From: Gracilariopsis chorda
Lineage: Eukaryota > Rhodophyta > Florideophyceae > Gracilariales > Gracilariaceae
DNA length: 64,000 nucleotides
Assembly (NCBI GenBank): GCA_003194525.1
Contig: NBIV01000086.1
Span: 208,624 to 272,623, forward strand
Direction of reading: 5' to 3'
In this document: piece by piece, positions 1 to 10,401 of the stretch
Layout: every line of letters starts with the position of its first letter
Position numbering within the stretch: position 1 is the first letter of the stretch
Translations under genes and position numbers: made by a program
Notes under the pieces: generated by a model
The model's input: only the letters and a program-made list of their open reading frames with translations
Database searches by the model: none
What the model was told of the DNA's origin: nothing

Positions 1-1445
1 CTATTAGGTTTAGCCCTTTCCAGCTATTCACAGATCACCAAGCATTTAATTATGCGTTTGAAAAGAAAGATATACATGGGCGATTCACCAGATGGTTAGA
101 TCGACCAGCCAATTATGAATTTTAAATCATCTACTACCCTGGTTCCAAGAACCAAGCTGCTGACTTGCACTCCCAAAACGCTCACCAAAAATGTGGTAGT
201 AGTTCGAACAAAGAAGACCCTGCTTTGTCTATCCCTAACCTTCAGGAGACGTCTTTCTCCGGACAAGAGCCATATTATGCGAGTATTGGTCGATACATGA
301 GGGGCATGACAATTGAGGAACCAGATGCAAAGATACAGGCAGCCATCAAAAGGAATTAGAAGGAGTTCGTAGCATGGGAAGGCATACTCTACAGATGCAC
401 AGGGACAGGCTTCGTGCTAGCTCTTGTACTAGCTAATCGACCCGAAATTTATTGGACATTTCATGATGACATTTGGCATTTGGATAAATCATCAACGAAA
501 TCTTTTATGAAGATCATTTCTGGTAGAACACAATGCTATCAGGCACAACCAAATATATACAAAGCTGCATTAGCTTTCAACATGCGGCACCTCTTGTAAA
601 GTATCAGACTACAAAGTGGTTGCACTTAACCCAACTATTTCACACCTTTTCACTAGACTTTGCCGGCCCACTCCCAACTACGAGCTCGGGAAAATGGTTC
701 ATGCTGATCGGAGTTGAAAATCTCACTGGTTGGCGACTTGGAATAGCTAGTGAGGCATCTACGGCAACAGTCATGACCCATGATGGAAAAGTAAATCATA
801 CATCATTTCGGATACCCTATTACAATTGTTTTTTCAGACAATGCTACAGCCTTCATGGTTAGTTCAGTTCAAGAATTTTTGAAGCAGAAAGAGATCACCT
901 GGAAGTCCGTCTTGGCCTATCCTAGAATGTCAAATTGATGTGCCAAAAGAATGGTTGGGACCATCCAGCACAGTATAAACAAGATGATTTCCGACGGAAA
1001 CTGAGAATGGGACCATGAATGGGACAAAGTGCCGGATATCGCTAGCAGAAGCTCAGTTACGACTACTGCCCCTTCGAATTGTTGTATGGTGTCCTTTCTT
1101 GACTGCATCCTTCGGATCCTGGATCTGTCATTACCTACGCCACCATTGATAACCGCCTACATGAGGATTTGGTGTGTTCTGCTCACCGAGCATGGGGCAC
1201 AACTAAGCAGCTGAACCCTCATAGTAGTCCCAGATACGCGCACAAGTTTAAGGTAGGCGATGAGGTGTGGGCTACTCGAGAAAAAGCCCTGAACCGCAAC
1301 GTTAATTTGCTTCCATTTAAGTCCAGATACTATGGCCTATGCAAAGTTGTCCGCGCAAATCATCCGCGCTATATCTAGATCTCACCAAATCAAAGATAGA
1401 GCAAGAAACCAATTCATGATAGACGGCTGAAGCTTTGTTACCACA
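1..1445 (+). pseudogene. Ty3/gypsy pol remnant: RNase H to integrase
   Basis: Decayed 3' half of a Ty3/gypsy pol gene, cut by the window start. RNase H similarity is seen near bases 20-170 (LFTDHQAFNYAFEKKDIHGR, then RWLD and PGSKNQAADLHS), interrupted by a TAA where this family has an open codon. A degenerate HHCC-like zinc region lies at about 440-600, the integrase core start (SLDFAGPLP) at about 655-675, and an integrase C-terminal segment (FKVGDEVWATREKA) at 1248-1290. The pieces sit in different frames with stops, so no enzyme is made. In an active element RNase H removes template RNA and integrase inserts the cDNA. No LTR could be paired with it. It is not the same copy as the 32-44 kb element, which lies on the other strand. 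Confidence 0.8.
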
Positions 1446-2330
1446 GAGCACGCCATGTATGCACCACTCATCTATATTCCAACACCGTCATCACTGTCAC
1501 TGAGGATTAAAATCAAGATGAAACTATCCATGTCGAACAAAACAACCCTTCACAGTCTTCCCTGTCATGGTAGACTACAATATCTTTGACTTGAACGATA
1601 GCATTCAGGGCTTCGTCGTGGTGGCACGTCGTATATTTCTGTGGCTTGCAGACCAACAAGCATCTCCTGCCGTACAGGAGAAAAGATCATCTGGACGGCT
1701 ATTCATATTTGTTTATCGCTTTACAAGCTTAGTGGATATCTGCTGGTTGAGAGTATTTTCATGACCTCACGCAGACTCTTTGGAAGAATCCACCCTCGCC
1801 TGAGACACTCGTTTGACTCTGCATTTCTCATATACCTGTATCACTTCACAGTAGATCGATATGGTGACTTTCCTCGCGAACCCACTTATCAGCAGGAAAG
1901 GGCTGCGTTCATACAGCAGAGGGGACGTGGAAAAGATTTTATACTACAGTATGAACCCGATATGAATCGAACGATGATTCAATTTCCCTTCCTCTATCAG
2001 GTGATCTCGCCTGAGCTTCGGTACCCACATTGATGGACTGTGCTCTAACCCATACTCTATGAAGAAAACAACTCCATTTGAGAATACATTGTCGTCTGCA
2101 TACTATGATAAAAACTACATCGAATCTGGCATATTCTGGAAAGCTATCAGGCAATTACTGATGACAATCGATACTGCTGAAAGGTTCTGGTCGTCTGACC
2201 AAAGCGACCGCTAAGTAGAGGGATGTCAGGCATCCCCCCTTCTGTTGCCCTAGGTGTAAAATGCAGGGAGGGGATGGAGTCTGTATGAGATTCGATCTCA
2301 TTCAAGGGACCAGCCCCCTCTCGCCGCTTC
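1446..2330. other. No recognisable gene; probable retroelement 3' flank
   Basis: An open frame of about 130 codons runs on the plus strand (1641-2033) with segments such as RIHPRLRHSFDSAFLIYLYH, but I recognise no domain. It directly follows the decayed pol, so it may be further retroelement remnant. No LTR boundary, RNA gene or regulatory motif could be supported. Confidence 0.4.
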
Positions 2331-2745
2331 CGCCCCAGGCGCCCCCACCGCGAAGCGCCTGTGCCCCAGCACCAGGCTGACCATCAACGGCAGGAGTCTT
2401 CGCCCCCAGCGCCCACCGCCGCGCTTCACCCCGGCGCCCAGGCTGAGCGAAAGATTGCCGCCGCACAACGCCCGCAAACCGGCATAGATTCGCTGCGTAC
2501 TATGTACCCGGACAAAGACCACGCCACGCCGCGCCGCAAGCCGTGCTGGACGCCCACACTGGCTCCTTGGAGCGCACCGGCGACTACCTGCTCGCCGCGG
2601 ATGGCGCCCCCGTCGACCCGCGCACCCGTCACCTACAGGAGGCGCATGAAGACGCCCTAGCCCGTCGCTTACAACAAGAACAGGATGCCTTCTCTACCCC
2701 TCCCGGCACGACAACGCTTCTGCTTCAACTGGCTCAATTCTAGTA
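2331..2745 (+). pseudogene. GC-rich Ala/Pro/Gln-rich decayed coding stretch
   Basis: Much more GC-rich than its surroundings. Two overlapping plus-strand frames join by a frameshift near 2540: the first (from 2361) is rich in Ala, Pro, Gln and His and ends its sensible part at DSLRTMYPDKDHATPRR; the second (to 2743) continues as DAHTGSLERTGDYLLAADG and an acidic helix-like HEDALARRLQQEQDA. Low-complexity disordered sequence followed by charged helix resembles a gag or other structural N-terminus, but no zinc knuckle or known motif follows. No function is claimed. The abrupt composition change suggests an inserted fragment. Confidence 0.35.
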
Positions 2746-3880
2746 GTGTCCACGCTGTGACCGCCATGAAGAAGCAAAGGTAGAGAAAGAATGTGAAGCA
2801 AAGCAGAAGTATGTAATTATGGAGACGCTTGTCTAGAATAGGGTGAAGAGAATGGATGAGAGTGGGAAATTGCAGAAAATGGCAGTTTGAAGCAAAAACC
2901 GCCCCGTGCATCAGCCCACGCCCATACAAATTTTGCGCTTGGGATATGAGATCATTCAGGATTGTAATAACGTCTTCCATCTTCAACCCTGTAGTATAGC
3001 GAGCACGGGTCACTAAAAACGGGAGAAATTCAAAATAAATGGGCCAACGGCAAGACCACTGGTACAAAAGGCGAACTCGGGTGGTGTTAACTGTCCTGCC
3101 TACAGGAGGGGGCGAGTGTCGTAACAAAGACGTATAAGCCTTGAGTAGTGGAGTAAAACTAACCAAAAGGTGGGCTAGAAGACTCAAAAGGGTCTCTGAC
3201 TTTACCTCTGGAGGAAGGCGCACCTCGAGCGGCCTAAGTATCGCCTGCGAGGCGCCTCTACCTCATATGCGGTGCACTGTAACGCAGTGCATCACGTGTA
3301 CCATCTACTCTACCTATGGTACAAATATTATAAATTAGAAATTAGCATGTTGCTCAGGCTTGCCAACGGCCACGTGTACTGCCGCCATTGGCATGCCAGC
3401 AATGTGACCAGCACAGGCAGTGACCATGCCAACAGGAGCGCGAACCATCTAGGCTCACAATACTACAAACTTATTCTCCGGAGCACGGCATAAAATATCT
3501 TTTAGTTCGAGCAGTAAAGCAGATGAAAATCCAAAGCCCTCAACACTATTCGGGACTATTTCCGTTGCCAGTTGTGCGTTTCACGGGGATGACAGTGACG
3601 GCGAATCTTCTTCTTCTGCTTCAATCTCTACTCAGTCACAGTACTGAACCGAATGGCCGGATAAGCTGGAATTGCTTTAGAGCCCGCGAATAATGGAGTT
3701 GGCGCTTGACCTGGACATGGTGAGGTGGCTGGAAGAATGTTTCTGGAATTATTATTTGGGGCCCTCACCAGATATTATATAGACAAAAAGTACCCAAAAA
3801 GGAATAATACCGTTTGCCAAGTTGGGCCATCATGGCAAGAAAGTGGCCCATGACAGGTTATTATGAGTTGTTGCTTAGAC
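2746..3880. other. No supported gene
   Basis: A minus-strand open frame of 184 codons (3223-2669) contains one hydrophobic stretch (YILLLCFTFFLYLCFFMAV) but has no homology I recognise and overlaps the GC-rich ORF. Short palindromes are seen near 3264-3330 (gcactg/cagtgc and tgtaccat/atggtaca). Nothing else could be supported. Confidence 0.3.
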
Positions 3881-3920
3881 CTAGTATGCATAACTAGATA
3901 TTATGCGCTTGGCATAGTTG

Positions 3921-4233
3921 TCTATAAAAGCCCTAGGTCGGCGGCCTCCAAGCCAACTTGGGCCAGAACACCCCTCCTTTCTCTGGCGACCCCCAGCTTC
4001 TCTTAGAGCGGTCTGCTCCTCCCTGCCTCCAACACTACTGTACCCCACTTTCCCTTCATTACCTTGCAGCTTGGTCTTCAGAACATCGTGAGTGGCTCGC
4101 CTGCCTTGGTCTGTTACGAGATCAGTCGGCGTATTAGTTTGCTGCAAGCCACGCAGTAGACCTAAGGTTTTGGTCGTTCGTGTTCAGTTGAGAAGTTCGT
4201 ATCCATATTGCGCTAGATCTAAAGTTTTGGTTG
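3921..4233 (+). promoter_or_regulatory. LTR-like promoter fragment with TATA box
   Basis: A good TATA box (tctataaaag, 3921-3930) is followed by a pyrimidine-rich leader and then two near-identical 20-nt direct repeats, at 4157-4176 (tagacctaaggttttggtcg) and 4214-4233 (tagatctaaagttttggttg). TATA, short leader and internal repeats resemble the U3-R-U5 of an LTR or a gene promoter. No partner LTR and no downstream gene were found, so this is tentative. Confidence 0.3.
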
Positions 4234-6564
4234 CGCATCTGGTGTCACCATTGTTTTTCTCTGCCGCTGCTAGTCGGCCACTGTTCTGTGTACGCCTTTA
4301 CTATCATCTGATTTCGCCTTGCCTTAGTCGAGGCCGTACATTTCTTGCAGCTGTCGCCACAGTACTGAAGTTGCTATTAATAAGTTTATGTGTACTACAT
4401 ATTGGCATTACACGCCAATGCTGGTACTCTTGGGCTACAAATATATTTTCAGTCTACTCTCCGGCAAAGAAAGGTACAAAGAGAACTGTCATCGTCTGGT
4501 GTATCGATATCATGCAACATAACACCCACATATATCAACATGAATGAAGCTTCTAGTTTCTCTGTTTCAGCGCTGCTATGCACATGAATTCTGTGACGTC
4601 TCCAAAGAACCACAGTATATTTGTGTTATACGCTTTTTGGCTCAAAAATGAATTACGTGAGTAGTCCTTACAATGGTGATAACAAGATTACATCTATTTT
4701 TGTGCGTAAGTCTTCTAAAACAACATTTATTTCCTTTCAAAAGAGATAGTGAACAGATTTGCATTGTTTCAAGTTCTTGATATACCACACAATTTATCAT
4801 GAAGGATTGAAAGAAAAGCCGACATGTTTCTAAAAATGTTTTTGCATGTTGACTATTTTTTTCTTAAATCCAACAAAACTAGCAGTACCACAGTCTTTCA
4901 GCGAATTGTTTTAGTTTTCTAAGTATGTATGTACGTCTAAAATATTTGTTTTTTTTTGACTTAGCAAGAAGGCCTAAAAAACTTTTTTTCCATATGCATA
5001 TAATGTACTTTCTTCTTTTGATATTTATTTTATTTATTTTATTTGAAAATGTACAAGGCTTTATCAAATTTTGCTGTATATTGATTAACAACTCGATGTT
5101 GTGTAGTCAAATATGTTTTATAAGTAAACAAATAATGAATTTATTAACCATCGCGGTATAAATATTTATTTGTGTTACGGTAACATGCGTTATCAATTTG
5201 TAATGTATTAACTGGCGCAAGTATTTTGCTGGTGAGAAAATCATCGGTCTCAAAAACTGTGAATACGTTATTTTGCACATTTGTTTTTTGTATAAGTCTG
5301 CACGCTTTTTATTTGTTTTAAAGTACCTTGCACCACAAGGAAGACCCTAGTGTCAGCCATTTAGCAGCTGGCGGGTTTTGTTACGTGGTAAAAGCAATCA
5401 TTTGCTCTAAAGTGCAGTTGTATGATGCAGTGCATATATTAGTAAAAGGACGTTCGAAGCCACTGAGTGGCCCAAATGACTCTCAGCGCCGTAGTTCTCT
5501 GGTTTGCAAGCTGTTTGCGAGCAATATTGAGCAAACACCTTCCGTGGATCTCCCAAAGTCACCCTCACTAAGGGGCGCGCAGCAACGCCCTCAGCTAAAG
5601 GCCTTTCTATTCTCTATATATTGTTAGCATATAGAAGTTGTCAAACAGCTCTATGTAGACTTTGTAAGCTGTTGTAGCTCGTATAGCTAAGAGTTATCAT
5701 CCTTTGAACAAGCTTGTGTTATAGATATCAATCTATTCGTGTGTTTTGGAATCGTTTTTTCGCTCTTACGGTTTGAGAATGGCGCGATCACAACTACTGC
5801 ACTGTTTAAATTGAAATATATGAAGTTGTAGTCAATTGAGGACACAGTCTTCAGGTGATGACAAACGTCCTTTCCACAGTAGCTGAGAGCAGTGGTCTCC
5901 TTCGCGTCCCATGCAACAAGACATCTCCTCGGTTCATGGAATTTGTCCACGATGGAAGGATGATTTCAGATTCTTTGTTAGCCGTGTACAAGAGGCTCAT
6001 TAATTTCATGAGCGGCTCACAAGCATCAAAATACTTTCACAAAACTTCGCTGCTTTCATAAATAATACGATTTAAGGGTTAGCTTATGGTTAGTTTATGC
6101 AACAAGGTGTGTCAAACGTGGTTGTCTGGCACTGTCTCGCGGTTCACAGACACTCAGCGGGTGGATCTTAATCCAGGAACGATCAAACCCTCAACATGCA
6201 AAAACTTTGGCACAGTACAACAATTTGTAGTGAACAAATACTTTCTTGTTGATAGGATTATGAATAGTCTAGAGGATCATCATAAACGTCAAGTAAATCT
6301 GTTTGCTGTCTTGGGACTCCACAACTTTGTGCTCTTGTGCCCCATCCAATCTTCTGGCAATCATCTGCCTTCTTTACCAGAGCTCAGAACAGAATAAAGG
6401 TTGAAGGGTCAGCAGTCTTACCCTAACCCAAACCAGCAGCTCCAGATACAGGGAAGCTAGACATCACCAATTGCAGCAAGCACTGAAAGAGAAATGGTGG
6501 CGAGCGGACTTCTCCCATCTTAGTTCACTAAGCAACCGATTTCATAGTCATGGTAGACATTGAC
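4234..6564. other. No supported gene, AT-rich in the first part
   Basis: Bases 4600-5300 are AT-rich with long T runs. Three short plus-strand frames (5328-5627, 5855-6061, 6086-6397) have no recognisable domain, signal peptide or repeat, and no neighbouring copy to test conservation. I see no RNA gene or element terminus. Confidence 0.4.
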
Positions 6565-7371
6565 CTAATGGCGACTGTTACCACCATCACCACCGTTTCC
6601 ACCATTTCCGCCAACTCCATAATCACCCTTCAAGTATCCGTTTCCTCCGTTTCCTCCGTTGCCCCCAATTTTTCCGTCTCCTCCTCTTCCGCCGTTTCCA
6701 CCATTTCCACCCCTTCCAAAGTCACCCTTCAAGAATCCGGGTCCTCCGTTCCCTCCGTCTCCTCCGATCTTTCCTTTTCCACCCCTGCCGCCATCGCCAC
6801 CGTTTCCTCCTTTACCATAGTCACCGTATAATGCACCATACCCACCATGGCCTCCATTTCCACCTCGGCCGTACGGTGCATCACCTCCTCTGCCTCCCTT
6901 TCCACCGTTTCCGCCCTTCCCGTAATCACCGACTAGCAAGCCACCACCTCCATCTCCTCCATCTCCACCATTTCCATAAAAGTATCCGCCTTTTCCTCCA
7001 GCACCTCCTTTACCGCCGTTGCCTCCTCTTCCATAGTTCCCGTATAGGAAGCCTTTTCCTCCATTACCTCCTTTTCCTCCATTTCCATACTTTCCGGCGT
7101 CTCCACCTTTTCCACCTGCGCCTCCATTTCCACCAATTCCGAAGTTTCCAATGAGAACGCCTTTACCTCCGTCTCCTCCATTTCCACCTCCACGGCCCCC
7201 ATTACCTCCACGTCCCCCGTTTCCTCCTATTCCGTAATTGCCCACTAGTTTACCATCGCCTCCTTTCCCTCCATTTCCGCCCTTGCCTCGTTTCGGGCGG
7301 ACGACAGGCACGAGAGCTGCTTGAGAAAATGCAAAGAACAAGGCAAGAAGTAAGACAAACTTCACGGTCAT
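6565..7371 (-). CDS. Secreted glycine-rich GGX-repeat protein
   Basis: 268-residue protein. The frame is open upstream to 7569, but I place the start at 7371 because this Met begins a classic signal peptide ([20 protein letters not shown], residues 1-20), followed by a basic linker ([11 protein letters not shown]). The rest is almost wholly GGX triplets ([11 protein letters not shown] type) in about seven units of roughly 33 residues, each anchored by a hydrophobic/aromatic motif such as [36 protein letters not shown] or LKGDFGRGG. No Cys, no second membrane segment. GGX arrays of this kind are known to form polyglycine-II helix bundles (snow-flea antifreeze protein, mycobacterial PGRS domains); an extracellular matrix or ice/surface-binding role is inference only. 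The gene stands alone and ends in TAG. The open frames on the opposite strand are shadows of the repeat. Confidence 0.8.
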   Translation of the reverse strand: MTVKFVLLLALFFAFSQAALVPVVRPKRGKGGNGGKGGDGKLVGNYGIGGNGGRGGNGGRGGGNGGDGGKGVLIGNFGIGGNGGAGGKGGDAGKYGNGGKGGNGGKGFLYGNYGRGGNGGKGGAGGKGGYFYGNGGDGGDGGGGLLVGDYGKGGNGGKGGRGGDAPYGRGGNGGHGGYGALYGDYGKGGNGGDGGRGGKGKIGGDGGNGGPGFLKGDFGRGGNGGNGGRGGDGKIGGNGGNGGNGYLKGDYGVGGNGGNGGDGGNSRH

Positions 7372-7470
7372 GGTTGCTGATGAACTGAATAGAGTTGGCG
7401 CAGTTCGTGGTTGATGATGAAGAAGAGAGGGATGAGAGAAAGAATTTCGGTTCTGAGACCCAGCAGTTCC

Positions 7471-7480
7471 CCTTAATAAG
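7471..7480 (-). promoter_or_regulatory. TATA-like element upstream of the GGX-repeat gene
   Basis: Read on the minus strand the sequence is cttattaagg, about 100 nt before the chosen ATG, followed by a pyrimidine-rich leader (ctttctctcatccctctctt). Position and composition fit a core promoter; the match is weak. Confidence 0.3.
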
Positions 7481-7599
7481 AACGCGGAGAAAGAATGAAA
7501 ATCGTCCTGCAAACGCGAATGTTTACATTCGAATCGAGGCAGGCCTGCCCTGGGAAGCAATAAGACCACGCCCAGAGCGCAAATTCAACATGACATGAT

Positions 7600-9960
7600 G
7601 TTTCATTTGCACTTACGTAAAGCATCGTCGGTACCGAAAATGTACCGTGCTATCTGTCTATGTGACTGGGTTGGGAGGGGAAGCTTGACGCCTGGGACCA
7701 AGTCCCTCTCCATAGTTTCCAGGCACAAGCAGAAACTGTGGTTCAGCAACTTGTCTTTGATTGCGACGCGCAGCACTATAGTGTTCTACATGTGACGAAG
7801 AAAGCAATCAAGCATCTACAGGTTGACCGTTGAAATCAGCTGCTCTTATTACCCTATGAACATGGGGGCCCTTCTTGCGCCTCAACCAACCAAAATCCTT
7901 GTACCAAACAGTCTTAACTAGTCATACGTATATTTGCACAGCAATATTCCATTCTAGAAGGGGGGTGCGTAACTTTCTTCCCAGAAACATCGCGAAGATC
8001 AACTCTCTAGTAGGCACGATTCAAAGAAAGCATATTCAAAGCCTTTAAACGTGTACTTGCCTTTTGATTGCAGATACTGCTACGCTGGTTATTTTAATAT
8101 TTGAAAAACTAAATATTCTGCTGGCCTTACTAATCTCGAACGATGATCTCAACGTGAAGGACTAGTTGACGACGAAGGCTGGAGGCAGAGGACATGTCCC
8201 TATCACCTGTCTATCGTTATCGGGTAAGGCTTAACCCTCATCTCGTTTTCATATTTCTTTGCTGCCGAAAGAACAGTTGGCTTTCATGGGCTATGGTATA
8301 CAGTACCAACTATACCCTTGATTCCTATCCGGTATTGATGAGACACGTTTTTCGTTGGTATTCCTTACCACTCCGTCCAATTTCCACATACAATCTGCAT
8401 GAACCTCATGTCCAAGCTGTAGTGTTCCGGAGGGGTCATTTCTAGAAATCTGAAAGCATACTAACCTTGGCTATATCAAACTAATGTACTTCAAGAAGGT
8501 GTCATTGTGATTCAGATAAGCGTCATTCCGGTATCTCAGCACAAGTACAAGCCAAACCCTCTCTTAGGTTTGGCACCTGTTGTGATAAATTTCTACCACC
8601 AAATTGCGTCAACCTTCTGTTTTGTATCTGGTAAGCGTACGTCATATGACCTTATGGAAGCACAATCTCGCTTGCAGCTCTTACGGCAACGCGATTCCTT
8701 CCTTGCAGAGAAACCGCCCATCGGATTGACTGAAAGAATAATCTGAACACGATCTACTTTTCAGTTGAGACGAAATGTTTCCCTTCCTCAAAGTTACATC
8801 ATCGTGAGATGCATTTGTTGGGGGTGTTGTATATCAAATGCACATATTCTGAGCTTGCTGGTTTGGGGTTTTGAAGACATGTCCAGTCTCAAAGGTAAGT
8901 CTGATGTTCCTTTTACAAGTGTGAAGAGTTGCACAAACTACCATGCAGCCCAATCTCAGATTTGAAGATATCATATAAGTTATAGCCGCTTCAGAGACAA
9001 CTCGTGCTTACATTTCACGCACAAGTTGTCTTGAGGCGGCTGTCGATTGATGATATGGTGTGAAATACCCTGTATGTCTACGCTTCTGATGACGCTGGCG
9101 TTATCATGTTATTTTGAATGAAGTGGTTCACTCATTGCAACTCAGACCAAGGCCATGGTTTTTTGTGTGACTATTCCCTGCCTCCTCGTCCCGGGACGCG
9201 AAATTTCTATTACATTGACGCAAATACCTCTCAAGGATTCCGGCAACCGAACAGTAGAGATTTCGGATTACAAAAGGACTACACACTGACACTACCACGG
9301 CGTACTGTCCCTGAACAGACATCATAAACCGACATGCACGCAGAAAGAAGTGTTTTCTTGTGTTTCTTGAATTCTTATGGGAGTCCATAACGTGTCTTGT
9401 CAGAACAAAATTCAAGAAGCGCAAAGAAAGGTTATATGAGATCACTGCCGGGTTGCAAGAAAACGAAAACCTGAACTACGTGACATCGATATTCTTTTCG
9501 CTGTTCTAATGCTCAGAAGCACCATCTCGTTGTAGTTTAGTTCCACACAAAAGACAACATGTTCACTACAACTATCATACACCTGGACTTCCATAGAAGT
9601 CATAATGAAAAGATATACCTCGTGTCATGTTCGTAGCGCAGACACAAATGAAGTAAAGTGAAACCGAAATGAAATCCTAATAAACTGTAACTGAAAAGTA
9701 TAGGCTTATAACTGAACGGGGTGCAACAGTGGTCTGGCTTTACAAGACCACAACAACAGACCAACAACCCTCGACGAAAAGGTCAAAGTACCATCAAGGA
9801 CTGATGGGTACCAGGAACAAAACAGCAAGTGCGATCCGGAAAATGATCCAAGATAAAAGCGAAGCTCTACTAGCTAGATGTAAACCTCTAAGAACTACAG
9901 CGATGTTGGTGTTGCGATAGTTACTATCACACTGGACTTCGTAATGTTGTTAAGCTGGCA
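7600..9960. other. No supported gene
   Basis: Only short frames without recognisable features occur in this 2.4-kb stretch. The single structured item is the hairpin at 8984-9041, listed separately. Composition is close to the window average. Confidence 0.4.
8984..9041. repeat. Long imperfect hairpin
   Basis: A 24-nt left arm (agccgcttcagagacaactc then gtgc) pairs with a 23-nt right arm (gcacaagttgtcttgaggcg then gct) across an 11-nt loop, with two base mismatches and one bulge. Size and imperfection resemble a small-RNA precursor or a MITE relic; no flanking gene explains it. Confidence 0.6.
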
Positions 9961-9972
9961 TCAAAAGTAGAA

Positions 9973-10072
9973 GCGGCCTTCGGCCGCCGCCGGCGCTGCG
10001 CGCCGCTGACTAGGGGTGACTTTGTGTAATCTGCAGGCCGTTTATGCTCGCTATCGCTCGTAAACGGCCTGC
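9973..10072. repeat. Cluster of GC-rich palindromes
   Basis: Three inverted repeats in 100 bases: gcggcc/ggccgc at 9973-9987, cggcg/cgccg at 9991-10005, and perfect 12-bp arms gcaggccgttta (10033-10044) and taaacggcctgc (10061-10072). The first recalls the cttcggccgcgatgcgcgct segment in Helitron B's 3' region (about 19230-19250), so the cluster may be a Helitron-derived tail next to the pogo-like insertion. Confidence 0.55.
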
Positions 10073-10197
10073 GAACCCATGAAGGACGCGGGGCCGAGAG
10101 TGAATATCGATTAAAGTTGCAATTGAGCGCCCCCACGTTGGTGAGTAACTGGCACCGCATTTGTCTGTGTAGAGTACAGTAGATTGTAATTGGCTGG

Positions 10198-10210
10198 TAC
10201 ACCCAGTGAC
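10198..10210. repeat. TA target site plus left terminal inverted repeat
   Basis: TA at 10198-10199 followed by CACCCAGTGAC; the exact reverse complement with its own TA lies at 12342-12354. Confidence 0.9.
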
Positions 10211-10217
10211 TGCATAT

Positions 10218-10337
10218 AGTGTGGGCCACATTAAAACAGTACTCCAATTTGTTGAGATGGAAACAATATTTAATGTAGGCCACATCTATCACGGTTGCCA
10301 CATTATTTTGGAACGAACGGATATAATGTAGGCTACA
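10218..10337. repeat. Left subterminal repeats of the pogo-like element
   Basis: Related motifs at 10218-10233 (agtgtgggccacatta), 10271-10284 (taatgtaggccaca), 10295-10307 (gttgccacattat) and 10324-10337 (taatgtaggctaca). The core TGTGGGCCACA is near-palindromic. These are probably transposase binding sites; that role is inferred from position and repetition. Confidence 0.75.
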
Positions 10338-10401
10338 TCAATTCAGTCCTGCACAATTAATGTGGGTTGAGAACAGTTCTCTCTGGCCACAATGACGGTA
10401 T

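Noticed and set aside
2669-3223. 184-codon minus-strand frame with a hydrophobic segment
   Set aside because: Overlaps the GC-rich ORF, no homology or promoter, and the membrane-like stretch comes from an A/T-rich patch.
4092-4547. 151-codon plus-strand frame after the TATA-like segment
   Set aside because: Low coding quality and no domain; it starts inside the LTR-like leader and runs through the direct repeats.
6550-7211. Open frames on both strands overlapping the GGX-repeat gene (Ser/Thr/Val-rich, His/Leu-rich, Glu/Met-rich)
   Set aside because: Triplet-repeat DNA opens all frames; only one frame has a signal peptide and regular repeats.
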